The notes beneath the pieces were generated by a model that saw nothing but the letters and a program-made list of their open reading frames with translations, was not told the DNA's origin and ran no database searches. 64,000 nucleotides of DNA from Chryseolinea serpens (lineage in GTDB: Bacteria; Bacteroidota; Bacteroidia; Cytophagales; Cyclobacteriaceae): NCBI RefSeq assembly GCF_900129725.1, contig NZ_FQWQ01000004.1, positions 434,001 through 498,000 on the forward strand, given 5' to 3'. A program made the translations under genes and the position numbers. Positions 8,505 through 17,500 of this stretch are shown here, piece by piece (within the stretch, counting starts at the first letter, position 1; every line of letters starts with the position of its first letter).

Positions 8505-9515
8505 TTAGACAAACGAATTGACCTTAATAACAACCTTACCTTTTGCACGACCTGTTTCTACATAAGACATCGCTTCATTCGTTTGTTCGAATGGAAACAC
8601 TTTGTCCACAACTGGTTTTATGGCGCCCGACTCTATTAATTTTGTTATTTGACTCAATTGGTCGCCTTGTGCTCTCATAAAAAGAAAAGAAAAGTTCACA
8701 CCGAGGCGCTTAGCTTTTTTTCTGATTCCGACACTCAGGAATTTCAATACTATTTTCAGGAACCAATTCGCATGAATTTCTTTCCCAAAATCAGGGTCGG
8801 GCGGCCCGGAAATAGAAATGACTTTACCCCCGGCTTTTAACACGCTCAACGATTTCTCGAGTGCCTTTGTATCTTGACTATTCAGTACTACATCGTAATC
8901 CTTTAATAGAGTTTCGAAGTCCTCTTTTTTGTAGTCGATTATGATGTCTGCGCCTAAACTTTTCACCAATTCAATATTTGCAGTACTGGTAGTGGTAGCC
9001 ACCGTTGCTCCCAAATGTTTCGCCAACTGAATGGCAAATGTACCGACACCACCAGAACCTGCTTGAATGAAAACTTTCTGCCCTTTTTTTAGATTCGATT
9101 TTTCGACAAGCGCCTGCCACGCGGTTAAACCCACCAAGGGTATAGAAGCGGCTTCTTCCATGGAAAGATTTTTAGGCTTAAGGGCAACATCATCTTCATG
9201 TATACAAATGAATTCAGCAAACGTCCCGATGCGATAGTCGGCAGGTCTTGCATAAACCTCATCGCCAACTTTGAATTTGCTGGCCTTTGAGCCGACTTTC
9301 GTTACAACACCAGACACATCATGGCCCAATGTAAACGGAGTTGAATAAGGCAAGATCATTTTGAATTCACCATTTCTGATCTTTGAATCCAAAAGGTTCA
9401 CACCCGCTGCATGTACCTGGACTAAAATGTCAGTTTCTTTTACAACGGGTTCCGCTGTTTCAATGAGTTTCAATTTTTCTTTCTTGCCGTAGCGTTGAAC
9501 AATAAATGCTTTCAT
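8505..9515 (-). CDS. Zinc-independent MDR alcohol dehydrogenase / quinone oxidoreductase
   Basis: The 336-residue protein belongs to the medium-chain dehydrogenase family: a GroES-like N-terminal half (VHAAGVNLLDSKIRNGEF) and a Rossmann domain with the NADP loop AGSGGVGTFAIQLAKHLGA. It has no catalytic zinc ligands, which points to the quinone oxidoreductase/enoyl reductase branch that reduces quinones or reactive enals. It lies 11 bp after an SDR gene, forming a two-gene operon divergent from an HxlR regulator. In known cases (QorR/QorA, YodB) HxlR proteins repress such reductases and respond to electrophiles. Confidence 0.9.
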   Translation of the reverse strand: MKAFIVQRYGKKEKLKLIETAEPVVKETDILVQVHAAGVNLLDSKIRNGEFKMILPYSTPFTLGHDVSGVVTKVGSKASKFKVGDEVYARPADYRIGTFAEFICIHEDDVALKPKNLSMEEAASIPLVGLTAWQALVEKSNLKKGQKVFIQAGSGGVGTFAIQLAKHLGATVATTTSTANIELVKSLGADIIIDYKKEDFETLLKDYDVVLNSQDTKALEKSLSVLKAGGKVISISGPPDPDFGKEIHANWFLKIVLKFLSVGIRKKAKRLGVNFSFLFMRAQGDQLSQITKLIESGAIKPVVDKVFPFEQTNEAMSYVETGRAKGKVVIKVNSFV

Positions 9516-9526
9516 TTTCTTAATTT

Positions 9527-10300
9527 CTAATGTTGAGGCAGCAATTGCTTTATATTCTTCTCCGGGTTGACCAGGCCGAAGGCCATTTTAGGAAAAAGCC
9601 TGTTGACCACATAGAGCAACTTCGTGTCGCCAACCCGGATGGTAAATTGATTTTTTTGAAGTCCTACAATAAGCTTTCTCACTAATTCTTCCGGGGTTAA
9701 TTTCTTGTCGGTTCTGCTGGCTGTCATGTCTGTCGCCACCACCGGGGGTAAAAGCTCAAACACTTTCACATTGCTCTTTAGAACCTCTAAATGTTTTCTG
9801 AGCGACTCGGTATAAAAACGCAGCGCTACTTTGGAGGCGGAATAGGTGGCTTCAATCGCTGAAGGTACATAACTAAGAATGGAAGTGGTGTTGATAATGG
9901 CACCTTCCTTTCTGGATTTCAGCATTTCCATAAAGAGATTGTTCAGGCGGATAACCCCGAAATAATTGACGTTCATTTCATGCTCGGCCTCATTTGAATG
10001 CCTTTCGTTGGCTACTCCCAAATTGGTGGAAAGGCTTAAAACACCCGCGTTGTTGTATAGAATATCGATTCCACCGAGTTCCTTGACCCGATTGAAAAGC
10101 CCTTGTGCGTCGCCGGCGTTGGCGACGTCACTTTTTATAGCAATTAAGGCGGGATATAATTTTTTCGCCTGGTCCAATTTTGCCTGATCCCTCCCGGTGA
10201 TGATCACTTTGGCACCCTTGGCTAGAAATTGCTTTGCAGCTTCGAGGCCAATGCCTGCCGTGCCGCCGGTGATCAATATTGTTTTTCCTTGTATTTCCAT
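9527..10300 (-). CDS. Short-chain dehydrogenase/reductase (DltE-like)
   Basis: The 257-residue SDR shows the cofactor loop TGGTAGIG (12-19), the NNAG motif, Ser in INTTSILS and the catalytic YSASK. The C-terminal extension with LLPPVVATDMTASR and KLIVGLQKNQFTIRVG resembles the SDRs annotated as involved in D-alanine esterification (DltE-like). It is the first gene of the operon with the MDR reductase and starts 67 bp from the nearest HxlR-type palindrome. Confidence 0.9.
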   Translation of the reverse strand: MEIQGKTILITGGTAGIGLEAAKQFLAKGAKVIITGRDQAKLDQAKKLYPALIAIKSDVANAGDAQGLFNRVKELGGIDILYNNAGVLSLSTNLGVANERHSNEAEHEMNVNYFGVIRLNNLFMEMLKSRKEGAIINTTSILSYVPSAIEATYSASKVALRFYTESLRKHLEVLKSNVKVFELLPPVVATDMTASRTDKKLTPEELVRKLIVGLQKNQFTIRVGDTKLLYVVNRLFPKMAFGLVNPEKNIKQLLPQH

Positions 10301-10367
10301 GTTTTTGATTTATATAATGTTATTTAATGTGCCGGGGTTGTTTCTTTTCGCATCATGCTGTAATTTT

Positions 10368-10417
10368 ACTTGCAAATTGCAAGTGCAAATATTGAAATTA
10401 ACTTGCAAAATGCAAGT
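10368..10417. promoter_or_regulatory. Two palindromes, probable HxlR operators
   Basis: ACTTGCAAATTGCAAGT (10368-10384) is a perfect palindrome around one central base. ACTTGCAAAATGCAAGT (10401-10417) differs at one position. Centres are 33 bp apart, about three helical turns. Both lie between the divergent SDR-MDR operon and the HxlR gene, placing them over the likely promoters of both. Confidence 0.75.
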
Positions 10418-10433
10418 GATTTATGCTATTTTT

Positions 10434-10850
10434 ATGAAGAAGGCAAAAAAGAGATCAGACTGCCCGGTGAGTACCTCGCTCGATATCTGGGGAGATAAGT
10501 GGTCGCTGTTGATCATCAGGGACCTTATGTTTGCAAAAGAATGCACCTATGGCGATTTTCTAAAAGCCCCGGAAGGCATAGCGACGAATATTTTGGCCTC
10601 GAGATTAGAAGTATTGGAGGAAAACCGGATGATCGAAAAATTAGATCACCCGGATAGCAGGGCGAAAGTACTCTATAGACTAACCAAAAAAGGAATAGAC
10701 TTATTGCCCATCATGATCGAGATAAACTTATGGGCGGAAAAGTATTTCCCTATACCGGCCGACAGAAAAGAAATGTTGAAAGAGGTGAAAAAAGATAAGA
10801 CTGCATTTATTAAATCCAAGACCAAGGAACTGGAAAGACAAGGTGATTAG
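10434..10850 (+). CDS. HxlR-family transcriptional regulator
   Basis: The 138-residue winged-helix protein has the HxlR pattern: SDCPVSTSLDIWGDKWSLLI near the N-terminus with Cys10, then FLKAPEGIATNILASRL as recognition helix region and LYRLTKKGIDLLPIM in the wing. In characterised members (YodB, QorR, HypR) the equivalent N-terminal Cys senses quinones, diamide or disulfide stress. The ATG at 10434 is preferred because the upstream in-frame ATG at 10410 lies inside the second palindrome. It is divergent from the SDR-MDR operon, its likely target. Confidence 0.92.
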   Translation: MKKAKKRSDCPVSTSLDIWGDKWSLLIIRDLMFAKECTYGDFLKAPEGIATNILASRLEVLEENRMIEKLDHPDSRAKVLYRLTKKGIDLLPIMIEINLWAEKYFPIPADRKEMLKEVKKDKTAFIKSKTKELERQGD

Positions 10851-10877
10851 ACAACGGCTAAACAAAGATAGTGCTAA

Positions 10878-11432
10878 ATGACAACCCCATTTAAACTAAC
10901 CATCCACATGGTCTCCAGCCTCGACGGGCTCATTGCCAAAAAGGACAACAGCGTTTCGTGGTTTGACACCCCTGACCACTACGAGAAAGGAGCCGGTGAA
11001 CCAGACGTAGCAGCATTTCTCAAAACAATAGATTGCTATGTAATGGGCTCCCGCACCTACGAACACGCCCTGGAACTTTCAAAGTCCTATGGATGGGCTT
11101 ATGGAGATGTACCGACCCTTGTGGTAACGCACAGAAACCTACCCGTCGACAGATCGAGCATTGAAACGTATTCCGGCGACCTGAACAAACTTGTGAATGA
11201 ACGACTAAAACCAAAGTACAAGAATGTCTGGCTCGTAGGCGGAGCCATGCTCGCCAAAGATTTCATTCGCGCAAAATTGGCGGATGACATAAGGTTGTCG
11301 GTTCTGCCCATCATTCTGGGTGACGGCCTGCTGTTCTTCGATCACATCGGACAGGAGCAAGCCTTGCACCTGAAAGACGTGACTGCCTACAAAAATGGGA
11401 TGGTAGAACTGTGGTACGAAATAAAAAAATAA
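10878..11432 (+). CDS. Dihydrofolate reductase-like (RibD C-terminal) protein
   Basis: The 184-residue protein has the RibD-C/DHFR-like fold: HMVSSLDGLIAKKDNSVSWF, CYVMGSRTYEHAL (NADPH-binding loop), NVWLVGGAMLAKDFI and ILGDGLLFFDH. It lacks the deaminase half of RibD, so it is a stand-alone reductase of unknown substrate, common in Bacteroidota as a YwjB/YyaP type. It starts 27 bp after the HxlR gene on the same strand. Confidence 0.88.
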   Translation: MTTPFKLTIHMVSSLDGLIAKKDNSVSWFDTPDHYEKGAGEPDVAAFLKTIDCYVMGSRTYEHALELSKSYGWAYGDVPTLVVTHRNLPVDRSSIETYSGDLNKLVNERLKPKYKNVWLVGGAMLAKDFIRAKLADDIRLSVLPIILGDGLLFFDHIGQEQALHLKDVTAYKNGMVELWYEIKK

Positions 11433-11464
11433 TAGCGGCGACGCATGCGATAAAAGCTTACCCT

Positions 11465-11845
11465 ATGGAAAACAGAAAAAATCATAACACACCCAAAGTG
11501 CCGCGGATGTCGGAACTATTTCCCCAGGCGGTCATTGCCGACAAATTTGTCTTTCTATCCGGAACTCCCGGCCTCAATCCGTCGACGGGAAAACTTAGCG
11601 AAAGTTTTGAAGAACAAACCAGACAAGCGTTCTTAAACATAAAAACCATTCTGGAAGAAGCCGGAAGCGGACTTGAAAAAATTGTGAAGACGACGGTCTT
11701 TATGGTTTCCGGGAATGACTTTGCTTTGCTGAACAAAGTTTATAGTGAGACCTTTCCCGCCAATGCCCCGGCTCGCAGCGCTCCCCAGGTAATGCCATTT
11801 CCCGGAGGCATTTTAGTGTCGGTGGAGTGCATCGCACTTTTGTAG
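11465..11845 (+). CDS. RidA/YjgF family protein
   Basis: The 126-residue protein (ATG at 11465, 32 bp after the reductase gene) carries the RidA signatures: VFLSGTPGLNPSTGKL, EEQTRQAFLNIKTILEEAGS, KTTVFM, FPANAPARSAPQV and VSVECIALL. The Arg in PARS matches the residue that binds the carboxylate of imine intermediates in RidA. RidA hydrolyses reactive enamines/imines released by PLP enzymes. Several family branches have lost this activity, so the enzymatic role is inferred. Confidence 0.9.
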   Translation: MENRKNHNTPKVPRMSELFPQAVIADKFVFLSGTPGLNPSTGKLSESFEEQTRQAFLNIKTILEEAGSGLEKIVKTTVFMVSGNDFALLNKVYSETFPANAPARSAPQVMPFPGGILVSVECIALL

Positions 11846-11955
11846 TGCGTCTCGCAAAAAAAGCCACACAATACGTAAACAAAATCCCAAAAGTAAATTT
11901 CCTTCTATACTTGGTAATCTGAGTTGTATAGCTTGTCTGAACGAATTTCGACGCT

Positions 11956-12951
11956 ATGGAAAGCCAAGCGACATTGATCATCACCAAGGGGGAAGTGGAG
12001 GGGCTTTTACACATCCAGGAATGCATGGATGCCGTAGCCCGCGCCTTTCAGTTACAGGCGGAAGGAAAAGCTTCGCCGCCCAAAATACTCGGTCTTCATG
12101 TACCGCTGGGCGGCTTTCATATCAAAGCTGGTGTACTGGATCTTGGGCGGTCTTACTTTGTAGCAAAAACAAATGCAAACTTCCCGGACAACCTGAAAAG
12201 CAATGGCCTTCCCACAATACAAGGTGTTATTGTCGTTTGTGACGCTGCCAATGGAAAGGTGCTTGCCTTGATGGATTCGATTGCCATAACCGTCATTAGA
12301 ACAGGGGCTGCGACAGGTGTAGCCGCAAAATATCTGGCGAGAGAAGACGCCCGGGTTGTAACGATCTGTGGATGCGGAAATCAAGGTAAGATATCATTGA
12401 AGGCCATGGTGGCCGTGCGTTCCGTCGAGAGGGTTTATGCATACGACATCGACCCAACACAGAAAGTTAAATTTGCCAACACGATGACTAAACAATTAAG
12501 CGTTCCGGTCATACCTGTCGATGATCTCCGTGCCGCCGTAAGGCAGAGCGACATCTGTGTGACCTGCACTACCTCTAAAGAGCCTTTCTTGTACAAAGAA
12601 GATATTAAACCGGGAACATTCATTGCGGCTGTGGGGGCCGATAGTGAGAACAAGCAGGAGTTGCATCCTACTTTGGTGGCAGCCAGTAAATTGGTGGTTG
12701 ATCTGCTGGAGCAAAGTGCAACTATCGGCGAACTTCATCATGCGGTTGAATGCGGAATTATGACGCGTGACCATGTTCATGCTGAATTGGGTGAGATCAT
12801 TGCCCATCACAAAGCAGGGCGAACGTCAGATGATGAGGTTATTGTCTTTGATAGCACCGGGACAGCCTTACAGGATGTAGCGGCTGCGGCTATTGTTTAT
12901 GAAAAAGCGATGCGATCTGGCATTGGGCTGAACCTGAACTTAGCGAGCTGA
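11956..12951 (+). CDS. Ornithine cyclodeaminase / mu-crystallin family protein
   Basis: The 331-residue protein has a substrate domain with FHIKAGVLDLGRSYFVAKTN and DSIAITVIRTGAATGVAAKY, and a Rossmann domain with VVTICGCGNQGKISLKAM. It ends with VFDSTGTALQDVAAAAIVYE. This matches the family that includes ornithine cyclodeaminase, alanine dehydrogenase, ketimine reductase and opine-precursor synthases such as SbnB. Which reaction applies cannot be read from sequence. The neighbouring RidA gene, which handles imines, makes a ketimine or amino-acid substrate plausible (inference). Confidence 0.9.
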   Translation: MESQATLIITKGEVEGLLHIQECMDAVARAFQLQAEGKASPPKILGLHVPLGGFHIKAGVLDLGRSYFVAKTNANFPDNLKSNGLPTIQGVIVVCDAANGKVLALMDSIAITVIRTGAATGVAAKYLAREDARVVTICGCGNQGKISLKAMVAVRSVERVYAYDIDPTQKVKFANTMTKQLSVPVIPVDDLRAAVRQSDICVTCTTSKEPFLYKEDIKPGTFIAAVGADSENKQELHPTLVAASKLVVDLLEQSATIGELHHAVECGIMTRDHVHAELGEIIAHHKAGRTSDDEVIVFDSTGTALQDVAAAAIVYEKAMRSGIGLNLNLAS

Positions 12952-13290
12952 CGATGAAGAGATTTTGAGGACAGCTAAACCGAAACATGGCATTAAACAT
13001 CTTGAATAAAGCCTGTCCTACTATACGATCATAACCCGATTTCATTTCCAGAAGTTAAACTACCTGTAGAAAACGCGCCCCATTGTCCCCCAATTTCCAA
13101 AATGTCTCCACACACCATCAGGCCTGTCCACCCCATGTGGCTTTACTGCTTTCGTTACCTACCCTAGGATCGGTTAGGCTAGCCCATGGGTAATCCCAAT
13201 CCCTAGATTTTCGGATCATTTTTTGATGTGAGGTCAGCGCGTTACACCAAATTCATTTAACTTAGGTTTTTGAGTTTTTTTGAATGCCCT
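12952..13290. other. Intergenic stretch upstream of the glycan synthase pair
   Basis: No reading frame is supported. A GGACAG...CTGTCC inverted pair with a long loop lies just after the upstream stop. The rest presumably holds the promoter of the glycosidase-synthase operon, but I see no clear motif. Confidence 0.4.
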
Positions 13291-14598
13291 ATGCCATTGA
13301 AGACCCTTCTTGTTTTTGCTTCTATTGGTCTGATTGTGCTGGCCTGTTCGGACCGGAAGGAATACAATGCCACAGGTAGAGTCCATGTGGTGCGTGACGG
13401 CGATCGATTTACACTGATCCGCGACCAGAAGCCGTTTGTCATCAAGGGTGTTGCTGGCTTTACCCACCTGAAAGAACTCCACGACGCCGGCGGCAACACC
13501 ATCCGAACGTGGGACACCACCAACCTTCAAAACATCCTCGACAGTGCCGAGCGCTATCACATCGCCGTCATGGCCGGTCTTCCGCTGTACAATTCAAATC
13601 ACGTGAGTGAATACTACAACGATCCGTTGGCCATGAAGAACCTGCAACAAAAAATGGAAGCGGTGGTGGATCGTTACAAAAATCATCCGGCCTTGTTGAT
13701 GTGGTGCCTGGGGAATGAGTTGCACTATTTCTATGAGCCAGAGGAGGACTTTTTCACCGCCTATAATACCCTCTTGAAAATGATCCACCGGAAGGACCCT
13801 GATCACCCGGTGACCACGGCACTGCTGAACTTCGGCAGAAAAAATATTTACCACGTTCAAAGTAAAGTTCCCGACCTGGACCTCATTTCCATCAATACCT
13901 ATGGAAGAATTTCCTCTTTGAAGGAGGATATTGAAGGCTTCAGCTGGTATTGGGATGGTCCCTTCGTGGTGGGTGAATGGGGGATCAATGGATACTGGGA
14001 ATGTGACAGTACGGCCTGGGGTGCGCCGATCGAAGACACCAGCACCAAAAAGGCCGAGCAGTACAAATCGGTCTATGCCACGCAAATGCCCTATGACAAT
14101 CCGCGCTACCTGGGCTCGATGGTATTCTACTGGGGATTTCAGCACGAGAAAACACCGACGTGGTTTAGTATGTTTTCGGATGACGGGGCGAAGTCTGCTT
14201 CGATTGGGTCGCTCACTGAAATATGGAATGGTCCGTCATCTGTTCATCCCGGACCGCCCTTGGAGTATATGCTCGTCGATCAAAAAGGCGCGCGCGACAA
14301 TCTCCTCTATCAGCCGAACACGGTTCACAAAGCGGAGATCATATTAAAGCAACCTGCCGGGGGCCTGCGCCTGCGATGGGAGGTTCTTCCGGAAGATTGG
14401 TATAAAGAACAACGGGATGATTCAAACAAGAACAAGATAACACCACCTGCATTGGATTCTTTGTTTTCGGACGTGGATGGGCTCTCCGCGACTTTTCGCG
14501 CCCCCGAAACCGAAGGCCCCTACCGGGTCTATTGCTGGATCTATGACGCCTATGGAAATTTTGCTTCGGCCAATACACCTTTTTATGTTGTGAAATGA
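13291..14598 (+). CDS. Lipoprotein glycoside hydrolase (GH2/GH5-like clan-A TIM barrel)
   Basis: The 435-residue protein from the ATG at 13291 has a lipobox (GLIVLAC, Cys19). Its TIM barrel resembles the catalytic domain of GH2: FVIKGVAGFTHLKELHDAGG, NTIRTWDTTN, then LLMWCLGNELH with the acid/base Glu143, and DGPFVVGEWGINGYWE with the nucleophile Glu229. A beta domain follows from about residue 335. Both catalytic residues are present, so it is likely active, retaining, and anchored in the periplasm or at the surface. Its stop overlaps the start of the synthase gene by 4 bp, implying coupled translation and a shared polysaccharide. The substrate is unknown. The upstream in-frame start at 13270 would spoil the signal peptide. 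Confidence 0.85.
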   Translation: MPLKTLLVFASIGLIVLACSDRKEYNATGRVHVVRDGDRFTLIRDQKPFVIKGVAGFTHLKELHDAGGNTIRTWDTTNLQNILDSAERYHIAVMAGLPLYNSNHVSEYYNDPLAMKNLQQKMEAVVDRYKNHPALLMWCLGNELHYFYEPEEDFFTAYNTLLKMIHRKDPDHPVTTALLNFGRKNIYHVQSKVPDLDLISINTYGRISSLKEDIEGFSWYWDGPFVVGEWGINGYWECDSTAWGAPIEDTSTKKAEQYKSVYATQMPYDNPRYLGSMVFYWGFQHEKTPTWFSMFSDDGAKSASIGSLTEIWNGPSSVHPGPPLEYMLVDQKGARDNLLYQPNTVHKAEIILKQPAGGLRLRWEVLPEDWYKEQRDDSNKNKITPPALDSLFSDVDGLSATFRAPETEGPYRVYCWIYDAYGNFASANTPFYVVK

Positions 14599-17500
14599 AG
14601 AACCATACGCCCGTAAAAGCTCCTTCGCGAATAGAAAGAATAATGCTGCAGCTGATGATTGTCATGGGCGTGTTGAGCATGCTCTTTTTTGTTTACAATC
14701 TCTTGCGGCCGGAGTATGTCGGACACGTTGTTTTTTACTGGCTGTTGATTTTGGCCATCGCGTTCGGCTGTCTGAAAGTTTTGCACGAGTGGTATCATTA
14801 TTTTTTTATTCGCGTGCCGGAAAAACCCGATACGCAACAAAATTTTACGGTCGATATCCTCACCACTTTCTGCCCCGGCGAGCCCTATGAAATGATCGAG
14901 GAAACGCTTCGCGCCATCCAGGCGATCCGTTATTCGCACACGACATATCTGGGAGATGAGGGCAATGATCCGTATATCAGGGAGCTGTGTGCCTCCCTTG
15001 GCGTAATACATGTGACCCGTGCCACGCGGGAAAATGCGAAAGCGGGAAATATCAACAATATCCTGAAACAGGCGACGGGCGACCTCTGCGTGGTGCTCGA
15101 CCCGGATCATGTGCCTGTTCCGGAATTTTTGGATAGCGTCGTTCCTTATTTCAGCGACGGGCAGATCGGCTATGTGCAGGTCGTGCAAGCCTACAGCAAT
15201 CGCGATGAGTCACTGGTGGCCAAGGGCGCGGCGCAGCAAACGTTTCAGTTTTATGGCCCCATGATGATGACCATGAACCAGTATGGGACCGTGATGGCCA
15301 TTGGAGCCAACTGCACCTTTCGGAGAAGTGCCCTCGATTCTATTGGCGGTCATGCAGCGGGACTTGCCGAAGACATGCACACGGCGATGCAATTGCATGC
15401 CAAAGGTTGGCGGTCGGTCTATGTGCCGGAAGTACTGACCCGGGGATTGGTTCCCGCGACATTGTCGGCCTACTACAAACAGCAACTGAAGTGGGCGCGA
15501 GGAACGTTGGAATTGCTGTTTGTTACCTATCCCAGGTTATTCGGGAAATTTACCTGGCGACAGCGTCTGCATTATGGCACATTGCCCTTTCACTATTTTT
15601 CGGGTGTTATCTTTCTGATCAATTTTGTGGTGCCGGTGGTGTCGCTCGTGCTGGGAATCATTCCATTGAAGGTGGACTTGGTCACCTTTGCCATGATGGG
15701 TTTTCCCTTTACGGTTTCGGTCATGATGATCAGGCAATACGTGCAGCGCTGGGTGATGGAGGAAGAGGAGCGAGGCTTTCACGTAGTGGGAGGCATTCTG
15801 CTGATCGGTACCTGGTGGGTTCATTTGGTGGGCCTGGTCTATACCATCGTGAGGAAAAAGGTTCCTTATATTCCCACACCCAAGGAGTCCACCACGCGCG
15901 ACAGCTGGTCGATATGCATTCCCAACATGGTGGTGGGACTGTTGTCGTTGTTCGCGATCGTGTATGGACTTTACAACGACTGGAATCCGTATTCAATTTT
16001 TATGGCGGGCGTAACCAGTCTTAACGTCTTGTTCATGGCGTTTACGGTGGCCGCATCGCGGCAGCGACCGGTTGCACACCGGCGTCCGTCTTCAGGGGTG
16101 GTCCGGATCATGGCTGGATATTTTCATGCGGGTAAGAGACTGTTCTGGCTTCTCCGGCATGAGCTCTATTTCTTTATGCGTGCAGTGGCATTGCCGGCAA
16201 TACTATTGGCCGTGGCGCTTACCGGGTACGTGGTGTATCGCGGACAGCAGATGCCCAATGTATCTTTTGTGTACGCCGCCCCGGCGAAAGTTTTTTACAA
16301 TGGGATTTTTCAGCCGGCAAAGGATGATGGACTCACCTCCTTAAAGGACGTTGCAGCATTTGAAAAGTTTGCCAGCGTCCATTTTGATTTGCTTTCCTTT
16401 TATATCCCATGGGGCGTGGATTCAAGTTCTTTTCCCGACGCCGTAGCAATGCAGGCCGTGTACGATCGTCAGTCAATACCGTATATCACGTGGGAGCCTT
16501 GGGTAAGTCATTTTCCGGTGTCGGAAAATCATAACGAGTTGCGAATGGAGCAAAAAGCGTTCGCGAATATCAGCATGGGGTTGTTTGATGATTATGTCCT
16601 GAAATTCGCGTCACAGCTCAAATCGTTTCATCAGCCGGTGTTTCTCAGGTTTGCGCATGAGTTTGATAACCCCGCTTATCCGTGGTCGGCGACCGGACAG
16701 AACACAGCAGCGGAATTCAGGCAAGCCTGGATCCATGTGTTCAACCTGTTTCAATCGGCGGGAGCTACTAATGTGATCTGGGTGTGGAGTCCGTGGAAGG
16801 CCGAGAATGCCATGGCCTTCTTTCCGGGTGCAGCATATGTTGATTGGCTTTCGATAACGGGTCTTGACTATTCGTTGCCTGGAAAATCCCCTGTTCCATT
16901 TGCTTCACTCTATGCTTCCTTCCATGCATTGGAATTATTTCGTTCCGGCGTGCCAGTGATGGTTTCGGAGATGGGCACATTGAATGGTCCCGAGCAGAAG
17001 AAATGGTTCGCGGATGCACGGATGTCGATCGACACTGCTTTTAATGAGATCAAAGGATGTGTCCTTTTCAATTCAGCATTTGACGACAATGTGGTCCCTG
17101 GTGTAACCGCCGATCTGAAGAAGCTCGATTGGACCGTGCATCATGCGCTGGCAAAAACGCCAACGGCAGCGAACCAACGTGACGTGAACAGGATACTGCG
17201 GATGCAGTGGGAACCAAAACAAACGCGTCAACCCGATAGGTCATTTCTGGGTGCGCTGCGTGGAGTGAATTTTTCGAAAGGGAAAAACTGGTTCAAGAAT
17301 TTCCATGCGCTCACCCGGAATGAATTGAATGCCGACATGGAGAGGATGAGATCCCTTGGCATCACAACGATCAAACGGTTTGGGCCGGGAGTTTACGACA
17401 AAAATATACTCCACATGGCCGCGGAGACCGGGATGAAAGTCCATTACAATTTCTGGATTGATGACCGGCTGAACATATTGGCCGACACGGCGAAGTTGGA

